Of a stretch of DNA of 10,539 bases, positions 1 to 7,836 are shown piece by piece. A program made the translations under genes and the position numbers. Origin of the DNA: Isotricha intestinalis (Eukaryota > Ciliophora > Litostomatea > Vestibuliferida > Isotrichidae); contig JAJJLU010004670.1 in the NCBI GenBank assembly GCA_023807065.1, forward strand, positions 1-10,539, given 5' to 3'. Positions within the stretch are counted from its first letter, which is position 1, and each line of letters opens with the position of its first letter. The notes under the pieces are model-generated. The model was not told the origin of the DNA. It saw only the letters and a program-made list of their open reading frames with translations, and ran no database searches.

Positions 1-501
1 ACATACATTAGTGTTACTCATAGAAATTATAATCCTCAAATATCAAATAATAATAATTCAAATAATACTAATAATAATACAATAACAAAAACAAATACTA
101 ACATTTCAAGAACTGATAGAATAATCATTGATGAACAGAATGAAAATTTTGATGTTATTTCTCCTAAAAAATCATCTGATTTTGAGAAAATATTAAAAAC
201 TTATGAATGTTTTCCTTCAAATAATATTAATGAAAGAAATAAAAGTTTAAATAGTTCTGATAATAAAAAAATAAAAAGAAGAATTATTTCAAACAACTTT
301 TCCACGAGTAAAAGAAAAAACATTAAAGGAATTCAAATTAAAGGATTCAAAGATATTATTCATAAAAGTAGAAATCTAAATATTAAAAATGAAAAAAGTA
401 TTGATAACAATTTTTTAAGTAAAACTAATAGATATTCTACTTCGACTTTATCTAATAAAGTTTTGAATGAAATGTATAATAAACAAAAGAAAAAAAAATA
501 A
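1..501 (+). CDS. C-terminal part of an unrecognised Asn/Lys/Ser-rich protein (5' end outside window)
   Basis: Frame 1 is open from the first base to a TAA at 499-501, giving 166 residues with no stop. The start codon lies upstream of the window. The visible part is low in complexity: an Asn-rich stretch at visible residues 16-27, a basic cluster KKIKRR at 89-94 that could act as a nuclear localisation signal, and a Lys-only tail after residue 162. A more ordered segment with Gly, Ile and Phe lies around residues 105-122 (KNIKGIQIKGFKDII). No known domain is visible, and the conserved part may lie upstream. Codon use (AAT, AAA, TTA, AGA) matches the other genes here, which supports real coding. 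It is on the same strand as the next gene, 572 bp away. I do not recognise the family. Confidence 0.75.
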   Translation, partial: TYISVTHRNYNPQISNNNNSNNTNNNTITKTNTNISRTDRIIIDEQNENFDVISPKKSSDFEKILKTYECFPSNNINERNKSLNSSDNKKIKRRIISNNFSTSKRKNIKGIQIKGFKDIIHKSRNLNIKNEKSIDNNFLSKTNRYSTSTLSNKVLNEMYNKQKKKK

Positions 502-1073
502 GTTAAAAGTTTTATTGATTGATAAAGTATGTGAGTTTAATTTTATATATTTAAATTTTTTTATTTATATCATCAAAACATTTAAATTTTATTTAAGAAC
601 AAAACTTTTGTTTTATTAATATATATAGACCTATTATTTCAATAATTATTATTAGTTTTATAAAAAGACTTCAATTAAATTTAATAAAATATTTGAATCT
701 GTTAATTTTGAATATACCGTAATTTAATGAGGGGAAAGATTTTATTTTAGATTTTGAATTCTTTCTATTTAAATATAATTAGAGTCATAAAAGGAATAAA
801 GAGTTGATGAATTTAACAATCACAAATTCTTTTCGCTAAAAAGATTTTATGGAAGTTAATTTGAATATTTTAAAATTTAACTCTTTTTAACAAACTATTA
901 AATTAAATTAGGACAAATATATTTCACACATATCTTTAATACATGTTTTTTTCTTTATCTTAGTTTTTTTATTTTTAATATTTTTTTAAGAAATATTATT
1001 GTAAATATTTCTTAAAACAAAAAAAGAAAAATTAATATTTCTTAAATCATAATAAAAAATATTAATAAAAAAA
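502..1073. other. AT-rich intergenic region between two + strand genes
   Basis: These 572 bases lie between the TAA of the partial gene and the ATG at 1074. No long reading frame is present on either strand. The left part should be the 3' untranslated region of the first gene, and the right part the promoter and leader of the next. A slightly less AT-rich patch lies at about 715-850. I checked it for tRNA, snRNA and C/D snoRNA signatures and found none that hold. The last 90 bases carry the inverted repeat listed separately, then an A-rich run leading into the start codon. Confidence 0.6.
984..1017. repeat. Perfect 14-bp inverted repeat (potential hairpin) upstream of the 306-residue gene
   Basis: The left arm, ttttaagaaatatt (984-997), and the right arm, aatatttcttaaaa (1004-1017), are exact reverse complements separated by the 6-base loop attgta. 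The first 13 bases of the right arm, aatatttcttaaa, recur as a direct copy at 1034-1046. The set lies 30-90 bases before the ATG at 1074, so it could be a leader hairpin or a dimeric protein-binding site. In DNA this AT-rich such repeats occur more easily by chance, so function is only a suggestion. Confidence 0.5.
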
Positions 1074-1994
1074 ATGAGTTTTAAAAAATCAGGACTTCCT
1101 AATATATTCAAAAAAAATTATTTAGCAGAAAAAAGAGACATGAAAATAGTTGATGAATATATAAATACAGAAGGAAGAGCATTTCAAGGAAGAGTAATCA
1201 CAAAAGATTCTGATTTAGTAAAATGGAGAGCAAAAGATAGAGAAGATGCAGTAATAAATCAAAATAATATTTTTGAATTTAAAAGAATTGTAAAAAGATA
1301 TATTTTCGATATGGAAAAAGAACAACATGGATTTACAAATTATTATATTTCTCTTTTAAGTGATTTATTAAGTAAACAACATTGTAAAAATTATTTTCAA
1401 AAAAGAAAAGAAATATTAAAAACAAATTTTGACAAAGAAATAAATTATAGAAATGAAAGATTATTTGTACCAGATAAAACAGTTAGAAATAAAAAGATAA
1501 AAAGCACTCTTTATTTAACTCATCTTGATGGTGAATTATCAGATATTAATGACGAAAAAAGTGAAGAAATTGAAAAAAATTTCAAAAACAAATTTAAAGG
1601 AAAAACTTTTAACTTGAGTACTAATTTAACTTCTTATCAACAAACTCAAAATACTCATCATGTCAATGAAAAAAATGAAGAAGAAGAAAGTTTTATCCTT
1701 AAAGATCCTGATGAAATGGATATTAAAAATCCTTTTACTAAAAAAGAACATGTTACTCAATTAATGAAACAATATAATTTCTATAAAACTGATTTAAATT
1801 TTTTTAATTTGAAAAAAGAAAAAAAAGTATTTCCCGAAGATTATAATAAAAAAGTTATGTATCCTTATAGAGAAGAATTCTTTAGAGTTTTAAAAATTAG
1901 AGAAGATGCTTTAAAAAGAAAAAGAAATGAAATGTTCGGAAAAACTGAAAGAACTTTTAATAGATTTAAAAAAGTAATGAATACAATTGAATAA
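1074..1994 (+). CDS. Conserved-looking hypothetical protein, 306 residues, charged, soluble
   Basis: ATG at 1074 follows an in-frame TAA at 1053-1055, so the start is well fixed, and the gene ends in TAA. I do not recognise the family. The protein is basic and has no signal peptide or membrane segment. The first 150 residues are rich in Arg, Lys and aromatics and look ordered, including a patch with Trp51 (about 40-60) and a likely helical stretch (66-125). Residues 155-216 form an acidic, Glu/Asp/Asn-rich linker that is probably disordered. Residues 217-306 return to an aromatic and basic pattern ending in a long charged helix. This ordered-linker-ordered layout and balanced amino acid use argue against a chance frame. 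Its codons show a clear 5'-to-3' shift: the first five Thr (to residue 136) are all ACA, while 12 of the following 13 are ACT. The NMNAT gene follows on the same strand after 157 bp. A structural or cytoskeletal role is possible but unproven. Confidence 0.8.
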   Translation: MSFKKSGLPNIFKKNYLAEKRDMKIVDEYINTEGRAFQGRVITKDSDLVKWRAKDREDAVINQNNIFEFKRIVKRYIFDMEKEQHGFTNYYISLLSDLLSKQHCKNYFQKRKEILKTNFDKEINYRNERLFVPDKTVRNKKIKSTLYLTHLDGELSDINDEKSEEIEKNFKNKFKGKTFNLSTNLTSYQQTQNTHHVNEKNEEEESFILKDPDEMDIKNPFTKKEHVTQLMKQYNFYKTDLNFFNLKKEKKVFPEDYNKKVMYPYREEFFRVLKIREDALKRKRNEMFGKTERTFNRFKKVMNTIE

Positions 1995-2151
1995 AATATA
2001 TATATTAATATTTAAATAATTTTTTATTCCAAATAATATAAAATATTTTTATTATTCATATTAAATAACAATAAATATTTATCTCAAATAAACATTTTAA
2101 ATTTCAAAGATTAGATTTAGAAAAAAATAAATAAAAATATTATTAAAAATA

Positions 2152-2775
2152 ATGATTAAAAAAAAACAAGTGGCGATATTAGGAGGAAGTTTCGATCCTC
2201 CAACAATAGCCCATATTCAAATAGCATGTGAAATATATAATACTTTCCCTTCAATAGAGGAAGTATTATTAATTCCATGTGGTGATGGTCGTTCTGATAA
2301 AAGTTTAAGAACTCCTTCATCTCATAGATTAAAAATGCTAAATTTTATTTTAGAAGATTTACTTGATGAAAAGATTCCAATTAAAATTGATACATATGAA
2401 ATTGATAAAGGAGAATATGTACCTACTTATTTTTTATTGAAAGATTTTGAAAAAAAATACCCTGAAAAAGAATTTATTTTTGTTATTGGAAGTGATTTAA
2501 TAAAAGGTTTAGATAAATGGGATGAATATGAAAAATTAATAAGTGAATTTAAATTTATTATAATTCAAAGAGAAGGTTATCCTATGGAATTGAATAATCC
2601 TAATTATATTTATCCTAAAAATTATCAAATTATGAATACTATTAATAGTGGTAGTTCTACTAATATTAGAGAAAGAATTAAAAATAAAACTGAAGGTAAA
2701 TTAAGTTTAGGAATTTGTGGATTAACAACAAAAAGAGTTATTAATTATATTGAAGAAAATGGTTTATATAATTAA
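2152..2775 (+). CDS. Nicotinate/nicotinamide-nucleotide adenylyltransferase, NadD-like (NMNAT)
   Basis: The likely reaction is transfer of AMP from ATP to nicotinate or nicotinamide mononucleotide, the last adenylyl-transfer step of NAD synthesis, presumably in cytosol or nucleus. The 207-residue protein is a single Rossmann-like nucleotidyltransferase domain. The ATP-binding GGSFDPPTIAH motif is at residues 11-21, where Thr18 and His21 stand in the (H/T)xGH signature with Ala in place of Gly. IGSDLI (112-117), followed by Trp123, matches the family's G-[AS]-D...W segment. SSTNIR (168-173) is the ISSTxxR-type ATP motif with Arg173. The length is close to bacterial NadD enzymes (about 200 residues) and shorter than most animal and fungal NMNATs. 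ATG at 2152 is preceded by an in-frame TAA at 2128-2130. The gene converges on the PP2C gene with 163 bp between stops. Other superfamily members, such as phosphopantetheine adenylyltransferase, fit less well. I leave the symbol blank because the substrate preference cannot be read. Confidence 0.88.
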   Translation: MIKKKQVAILGGSFDPPTIAHIQIACEIYNTFPSIEEVLLIPCGDGRSDKSLRTPSSHRLKMLNFILEDLLDEKIPIKIDTYEIDKGEYVPTYFLLKDFEKKYPEKEFIFVIGSDLIKGLDKWDEYEKLISEFKFIIIQREGYPMELNNPNYIYPKNYQIMNTINSGSSTNIRERIKNKTEGKLSLGICGLTTKRVINYIEENGLYN

Positions 2776-2938
2776 AAATAATTTAAAGTTTTAATTTTTT
2801 TCTGATTTTTGAAGTAAAAAACATTAAAAAAAATAACAATCATAAAAAAAATTTAATATAAAAACATTTCAAAATAATAATAAAAATAATCCAATACCCT
2901 AAACAAAATTGAATAATCCAATTTTCCCTATAAAAACC

Positions 2939-3817
2939 TTATTTCTTCCCTTCTTTCAAACAAATAACAATACAACTAATATTATCTTCACTTCCTTTTT
3001 CAATAGCCTCATCTACAATACTTTCAACAATAATATCTGGATTATTATCTCTCTTACAAATCTTATAAACATCTATAGGTTCAATAACATCCCAAATACC
3101 ATCACTTGCAATAATACAATATTCAGTAGTTTCATCAATAAGAGTTTTATAAACATGAGGTTCACAACTTAAACCTTTATCTTTCATATCTAAATCTCCA
3201 ATCCCTCTACTTATAGCTAAAACACCATTTAATCTATCATCAATTACTTTTCCACCGCAACTTTCAATTCTTTTTATTTCAGAAGGAACAGAAGCTTTAT
3301 CATCAAAAGAAACTTTTTTAGCATTATCATTAAATACTATTACACAAGAAGAATCACCTACATTAGCACAAAATAAAGTTTTATTAGTGATATAAATCAC
3401 TGTTGCTGTATTTCCTAAATTTTTATATTTTCTCTTTTTAGCTTCTTCATCAAGTTTCTGAAAAGACTTTTTTAAATTTTGTTCTACATTGAAAGGGGAT
3501 TGTTTAGTTAAAAGAGAGAAAATTTCTGGGAAGAGTTCCTGACACATTTTTGCACTTTCATCACCACCATGACCGTCAAATACTCCAAAGATATGTTTAT
3601 TAGCATCTTTCATAAAACCATGTTGAGTTAAAGTTATATCTTCCATATAATCTCTGTATTCTGGATTTTGAAATGTTTTTGTTGAAGATTTGAAAAGAGT
3701 TATGAAAGAGAATTGGCTTTTTGATAAAATTGTTGTTTTTGATTTACCAGATTTACGAGTTACTGATGGGGTTGGAGATTTTCCACGTTTGTGTGGAGAG
3801 AAAATTGGTTTATTCAT
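2939..3817 (-). CDS. PP2C/PPM-family metal-dependent Ser/Thr protein phosphatase
   Basis: This enzyme removes phosphate from phospho-Ser/Thr using two Mn/Mg ions; its target and compartment are not readable. The 292 residues comprise a basic, Ser/Thr/Pro-rich leader (about 1-48, with several SP/TP sites that could be phosphorylated) and one PP2C domain (about 49-289). Metal and phosphate residues are in place: Arg55 with the MED motif (58-60), DGHGG (81-85), GD at 154-155, Asp239 in SDGIWD (238-243) and Asp278-Asn279 near the end. SRGIGDLDMKDKG (203-215) matches the family SRxxGDxxxK block. One deviation is DDK (172-174) where most members have DHK. The domain has no gap, so the gene appears intronless and catalytically intact. 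The start is fixed by a TAA directly before the ATG (3818-3820, minus strand). It diverges from the RING gene across 692 bp and converges with the NMNAT gene. No transmembrane segment or acylation signal (no Gly2) is visible. Confidence 0.93.
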   Translation of the reverse strand: MNKPIFSPHKRGKSPTPSVTRKSGKSKTTILSKSQFSFITLFKSSTKTFQNPEYRDYMEDITLTQHGFMKDANKHIFGVFDGHGGDESAKMCQELFPEIFSLLTKQSPFNVEQNLKKSFQKLDEEAKKRKYKNLGNTATVIYITNKTLFCANVGDSSCVIVFNDNAKKVSFDDKASVPSEIKRIESCGGKVIDDRLNGVLAISRGIGDLDMKDKGLSCEPHVYKTLIDETTEYCIIASDGIWDVIEPIDVYKICKRDNNPDIIVESIVDEAIEKGSEDNISCIVICLKEGKK

Positions 3818-4030
3818 TTATTTTTTATTATTTACTTTTTTTTGATTTTTATCAAAAGTAAAAATAATTTAAATGTTTATTGAAGTGGATTATATATATA
3901 AAAATTCTAAAAAGTGTTTTCAATCATTTTCATCGATATAAAATAAATAAAAAATTACTAAATTTTAATTATAATATAATTTCAAATAATATTCTAAATT
4001 CTTTTGTTTAAAAATATATTAATAAAAAAG

Positions 4031-4074
4031 TTCTTTTAAATATTGTTTATTTAAATGATTATATATTAAAAGAA
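4031..4074. repeat. 9-bp inverted repeat in the divergent promoter
   Basis: ttcttttaa (4031-4039) is the exact reverse complement of ttaaaagaa (4066-4074), with 26 bases between. It sits about 215 bases from the PP2C start. Chance is a reasonable explanation at this base composition. Confidence 0.25.
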
Positions 4075-4129
4075 TTATGATAAAATACAAATATAATTTT
4101 TTATTTTTTTTGATTTTATTTTAAACTAA

Positions 4130-4144
4130 TATTTCTCAGAAATA
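4130..4144. promoter_or_regulatory. Palindrome tatttct-c-agaaata, candidate dimeric factor site
   Basis: Two exact 7-base half sites surround a single central C, near the middle of the 692-bp divergent promoter. A stem cannot form with a one-base loop, so if functional this would be a double-stranded site for a dimeric DNA-binding protein. The core TTC-N3-GAA resembles generic GAA/TTC half-site layouts, but no factor can be assigned. Confidence 0.25.
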
Positions 4145-4509
4145 ATTACTTTTAATAAATTGTTTGATTGTTGTATTTTTCAATTAATATTTTAATTTCA
4201 AATTGAAAGTCGTATAATATATTATTTTCTTTCAATAAATTTGAGTTATTTTCAAATATAAATTTCATCAATTCTAAACTAAACATTTATTTATCTTTTT
4301 TTAATAAAAATTAATAAATATTTATGTATTTATAATTTGTTGTTTTTCTTTCTCGAAATTATTTTGATAATACTTGAATTAACTTAAAAAAAGAAAAATT
4401 TTAATCTTAATATGAATTAATAGGTTAATTTAAGATCTTATAAACCTATTTTTTAATTATCTTTACATTTAATATAAAAGAAAAATAAATAATATAATTT
4501 TTAATAAAA

Positions 4510-5244
4510 ATGAAAAGCTATAATTCGAATAATCGTAATGTAAATCAATTATCAACTCCATCCAAATATCAGAAAAACTTCAATCAAAAATATTCAAATA
4601 ATTCAAATTTAAAAACCGAAAATCAAAGATTAAAATATGAATTAAATCAAAAAACAAGAGAAATCCAAGAATACAGAAGAAAAATCCAAAATTTAAAAAA
4701 CGAAATAAATTCTTTATCACATAATAACAATAATTATCATAATAATAGAAATTACGAGAGTAATAATAGAATAAATTATAACGATTATGATTTTAATGAT
4801 GATTTCGATGACGGATTTATTGGATTAAATAATTTAATGTCAAGATTAAATCCTTTTCAAAATATAAATAATAGATTTAATCCAGGAGATTTTGTTTCAG
4901 ATTATGATTATGAAAATGCTCAATTAGAACAAAATATTATTGATCAACTTTGTCCTAATCCAGATAATATGACTTATGAAGAATTATTAGCTTTGGAAGA
5001 TAAAGTAGGGAATGTTAGTAAAGGTTTAACAAAAAATCAAATTAAAAAAATTCCAGTTGTATATTTCAGTAAATATAAATTTAAAAACTGTGATACTAAG
5101 TGTGCTGTTTGTCAATATGATTTTAAAGAAGGTGAAAAAGTAACTAAATTAACATGTAATCATTTATTTCATGCTCCTTGTGTTGATGAATGGTTGTTAA
5201 AAAATAAAATTTGTCCAATTTGTAAAAAGGAAATTAAAGTTTAA
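4510..5244 (+). CDS. RING-H2 finger protein, probable E3 ubiquitin ligase with N-terminal coiled coil
   Basis: It probably recruits a ubiquitin-loaded E2 through its C-terminal RING-H2 finger (198-238). Zinc ligands are Cys198, Cys201, Cys216, His218, His221, Cys224, Cys235 and Cys238, spaced C-x2-C-x14-C-x-H-x2-H-x2-C-x10-C-x2-C. Trp228 is at the usual E2-contact position. Just upstream, residues 154-183 (MTYEELLALEDKVG start, then VSKGL and a KKIP end) resemble the segment before the finger in BIG BROTHER-like ligases and their relatives. The N-terminal third holds a Lys/Gln/Glu-rich helix that should form a coiled coil (about 33-70), followed by an Asn/Tyr/Asp-rich, probably disordered linker (71-135). 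There is no membrane segment, so it is likely soluble. The ATG follows an in-frame TAA at 4495-4497. All eight ligands are present, so the finger looks intact. Substrate is unknown; the coiled coil may mediate self-association. Confidence 0.9.
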   Translation: MKSYNSNNRNVNQLSTPSKYQKNFNQKYSNNSNLKTENQRLKYELNQKTREIQEYRRKIQNLKNEINSLSHNNNNYHNNRNYESNNRINYNDYDFNDDFDDGFIGLNNLMSRLNPFQNINNRFNPGDFVSDYDYENAQLEQNIIDQLCPNPDNMTYEELLALEDKVGNVSKGLTKNQIKKIPVVYFSKYKFKNCDTKCAVCQYDFKEGEKVTKLTCNHLFHAPCVDEWLLKNKICPICKKEIKV

Positions 5245-5860
5245 TTAAATTTTATTTTTTTTAATTATTTTTGATTATTTTACATATTAAATTTTTTATA
5301 TTAATCATTATTAATGAAAATTTAAAAATTTTGAGAAAAGAAAATAAAAAAAATGAAAATATATTTTATTATTGGAATAACAGAAGAAAATATTTTTTTT
5401 AGAGATATAAAATTTAATTTATTATAAATCAATTTTATGTCAAATATTTTCCTAAGAATTGTTAAACAAAGAGAAAAATTCAAAAAAAAATGAATAATAC
5501 AAAAAATATGAAGTAAAAAGTTAATAGTCTAAATAATAAAAAATAGTTAAATATTAAGATATAATTATAACTGTTAAATTATATTTATTTAAATAATTTA
5601 AGTTTAAAAATTTTATATTAATTTTTTTTATGATTTTATCACTTTTAAAAAATGATAAAGTGAATAAAAAAAATTAATTAAACAACATTAATAGAATTTA
5701 AAAGAGAAAAATTTAAACAATCATAAATTCAAATAGAAATAAATAAATAACTAATAACATTTAATAATTTTTTGATTTTATATTTTATCGAAAAATTTTT
5801 TAAATTAAAATTTTAAATTTTAAGTTATTTCAAATAATTAAAAATATATTAATTTAAAAA
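5245..5860. other. AT-rich intergenic region between two + strand genes
   Basis: These 616 bases contain many stops in all frames and no RNA gene signature that I can recognise. They should hold the 3' end of the RING transcript and the promoter of the coiled-coil gene. The segment around 5625-5665 repeats ttatca/tgataa and cacttt/aaagtg hexamers in both orientations, but the stems are only 6 bp and I do not call a structure. Confidence 0.55.
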
Positions 5861-7033
5861 ATGAATATTTCAAACACAGAAATTCCAATTGAAGAAATAG
5901 AAAATAGAGAAAAAGCTTATGAATTATATTACGATATTTTAGAAGAAATAAAAGGAAAAAAAGTATTATTAGATCCAAAAGAATATGAAGAATTAATTTT
6001 AACTACAAAGATTACAACAATTCTCCATTATATCAAAGAATCAATTCCAATATTAATAAATAAAAAAATAGAGAATTTAAATTCAAAGAAACAAAGAAAT
6101 GAATTAAACACAAAAGAAAAAGAAAATAAAAATTTTTCTGAAGAAAAAAATGAAAATATGAGATATGAAAATCAAATGAAAAATTTAGAAAGTCAATTAA
6201 GATTTTATTTAAAAAAATGTTTACAATATAAAATTCAAAGAGAAAGTTTAGAGTTAAGATTAAAGGCTTATATGGAAATGGAAATTGAATTTGAAAATAT
6301 GAAAGAAAAAGTGAAATATGAAGGAGGAGAATTTTTACATAATGATAGAAAAGAAAATGAAATTGAAATTTTAAGAAGAGAAAATTCAAATTTAAAAAAC
6401 GCAATTTCCAAAATAGAAGAAGAAAAAAAAATAATCGAATTTAAAAGGGAAAATGATCAAAAAATGATTGTGAATTTAAAGAACCAAGTTGAAAAGTTAG
6501 AGAAAAAAATAATAAAATTAGAAAAAGAACAAAATAACTTTAATTCTAATCAAAATTCCAGTATTAATATTAATATAAATAATAATGGAAAAACTTCATC
6601 AAAATGGATAATTAAAAGAGATGATAAATTTACAAATGAAAATAATCAAAATAAAAATAAGAATAGTAATTACGAACATAGATCTTCAAATTTTAATTTA
6701 ATTGATAATCAAGTATTTACTTCTACTTACTATAAAATATTAAATAATTTATCAAATAAATCTACTTTATCTCCTGGAAAAAATCCTAGACATAAACATA
6801 AAAAGAATTCAATAAGTCATATAGATGATAAAAACTATAGTTTAAATAATAATTATCATAATTATAATAAGGTTAGTAGTTTGATATCTAATAGGAAATT
6901 TCCAATGAATAGAAATTCCAGTAAACAAACAATTTCAACTTTTTCTAGAATCTATAGTAATAATAATAAGCATAAAAGTGGAAATAGGTCTACTAATAAT
7001 ATTAGAAATAAATCTGCTGAAAATTATTTCTAG
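5861..7033 (+). CDS. Coiled-coil protein with conserved-looking core and long Asn/Ser/Lys-rich tail, 390 residues
   Basis: The product has three parts. Residues 1-70 form a helical N-terminal region, with Pro39 and a hydrophobic stretch TTILHYIKESIPILI (52-66) that is too polar for a clear membrane helix. Residues about 95-225 are a long Glu/Lys-rich coiled coil. Within it, residues 105-180 hold a distinctive block: LESQLRFYLKKCLQYK, a KYEGGEFL segment near 152-159, NDRKENEI (161-168) and LRRENSNLK (171-179). From memory, similar blocks occur in ciliate coiled-coil proteins; I cannot search to confirm it. Residues 226-390 are Asn/Ser/Lys-rich and probably disordered, with an SPGK site at 304-307. 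This suggests a cytoskeletal or scaffold protein, but no function is assigned. The start is fixed by an in-frame TAA two codons upstream (5855-5857). It ends in TAG, the only non-TAA stop here, and converges with MCM4 across 856 bp. Confidence 0.85.
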   Translation: MNISNTEIPIEEIENREKAYELYYDILEEIKGKKVLLDPKEYEELILTTKITTILHYIKESIPILINKKIENLNSKKQRNELNTKEKENKNFSEEKNENMRYENQMKNLESQLRFYLKKCLQYKIQRESLELRLKAYMEMEIEFENMKEKVKYEGGEFLHNDRKENEIEILRRENSNLKNAISKIEEEKKIIEFKRENDQKMIVNLKNQVEKLEKKIIKLEKEQNNFNSNQNSSINININNNGKTSSKWIIKRDDKFTNENNQNKNKNSNYEHRSSNFNLIDNQVFTSTYYKILNNLSNKSTLSPGKNPRHKHKKNSISHIDDKNYSLNNNYHNYNKVSSLISNRKFPMNRNSSKQTISTFSRIYSNNNKHKSGNRSTNNIRNKSAENYF

Positions 7034-7648
7034 ATGATATTTATATATATATTAAATTAATTTCTATTTGATTATTCAGAAAAGTAATTAAGTATTTTTA
7101 TTGATGAGGTTTAAAGAAGAAGAAATAATAATATATTTTTGTGATTTTTAACTTTTTAAAAATACAAATTTATTTTTATTTTCATTATCATTTTTATTTG
7201 AATTTTATAAGATTAAATATATTCTTTTTTTCATTTCTGTTATTTAATTTTTTTCATATTGACTATGATATTTTAATACGTTTCTTTAATTTTTGGTTTA
7301 TAATCTTTACAATTAATTTTTTTTGATTTATAAAAATTAATTTTTCATTATTTCACTTAAATATTCTTTAGTTAAAATCATATCATTTTTAAAAATTATA
7401 TATTATAATAGGAGATATTAAATTTTCTTTATTAGAATCATAATCTAATTTTCCATTAATTGAATAGGAAAACACTTTAATTTGATTTTTCTTGAACTAA
7501 TATTTTATATACTATAATTTGGATTATTTAATCTTTGAATATATATTTTTTTTTTATATTTTTATTTATTTTTAAAATCAATGGATTAAAAATCATATTT
7601 TTGATTTTCTTTTACATATTAATATGATTTAATATTATTATTTAAAAT

Positions 7649-7674
7649 ATTATTTTCCTTTTTAAAGGAATAAT
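7649..7674. repeat. Short hairpin-like inverted repeat between converging genes
   Basis: ttccttt (7655-7661) and aaaggaa (7664-7670) are exact reverse complements with two bases between. With a two-base bulge the stem can extend to attatt (7649-7654) paired with aataat (7669-7674). It contains a CC/GG pair, unusual in this background. It could be a transcript-end structure for either gene, but the evidence is weak. Confidence 0.25.
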
Positions 7675-7780
7675 CTTATATATATGAATTTTAATTGATT
7701 ATTGAGTATTATGTATAAATTTATTGTCATTTTATAATTTAAATAATAAATAATAATTATAAAACATTTTTAGGCTAAAA

Positions 7781-7836
7781 TGAAATAAGTTAAAAAATAC
7801 CTTAAATTTTTATTTTGATATGAATTTCTTATTTCA
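7781..7836. repeat. 9-bp inverted repeat just past the MCM4 stop
   Basis: tgaaataag (7781-7789) and cttatttca (7828-7836) are exact reverse complements separated by 38 bases. The nearer arm is 53 bases beyond the last base of the MCM4 stop, so it would fall in the MCM4 3' untranslated region. A chance match is quite possible. Confidence 0.25.

Larger units (their letters stand above)
3818..4509. promoter_or_regulatory. Divergent intergenic region holding promoters of the PP2C and RING genes
   Basis: These 692 bases separate two genes transcribed away from each other, so both promoters and leaders must lie here. I see no coding frame of credible length; the only ATG frame I noted is 15 codons at 4077-4124. 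The ends are A-rich in the direction of each gene. There is a 9-bp inverted repeat (4031-4039 with 4066-4074) and a short palindrome at 4130-4144, listed separately. No recognisable TATA element can be picked out from this background. Confidence 0.6.

Noticed and set aside
598..612. Palindrome aacaaaa-c-ttttgtt
   Set aside because: It is a short A/T-dominated palindrome with a one-base centre in a 3' region, expected often at this composition.
715..850. Possible small RNA gene in the less AT-rich patch
   Set aside because: A ttgatga near 804 resembles a snoRNA box C but has T in place of the purine, and no CUGA box D or terminal stem follows. No tRNA or snRNA core sequence is present.
2909..3172. 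Open frame on the + strand, 87 codons
   Set aside because: It lies antisense to the 3' part of the PP2C gene, needs a TTG start and gives an Asn/Ile/Phe/Thr-rich product, as expected from the complement of AT-rich coding DNA.
2152..3817. NMNAT and PP2C as a linked NAD/signalling defence pair
   Set aside because: They converge, have separate promoters, and each is a common eukaryotic housekeeping family; nothing in the sequence ties their functions.
4077..4124. 15-codon ATG frame in the divergent promoter
   Set aside because: It is too short and nearly 390 bases from the RING start, so it is probably chance.
6033..6404. Open frame on the - strand, 123 codons, Phe/Leu-rich and membrane-like
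   Set aside because: It is the exact antisense of the coiled-coil region (Lys/Glu/Asn codons read as Phe/Leu/Ile). The sense-strand gene has the better start context and a coherent protein.
7141..7326. 61-codon Phe/Ile-rich frame in the convergent gap
   Set aside because: It would need a GTG start, is pure low-complexity sequence from T-rich DNA, and lacks the A-rich ATGA start context of every other gene here.
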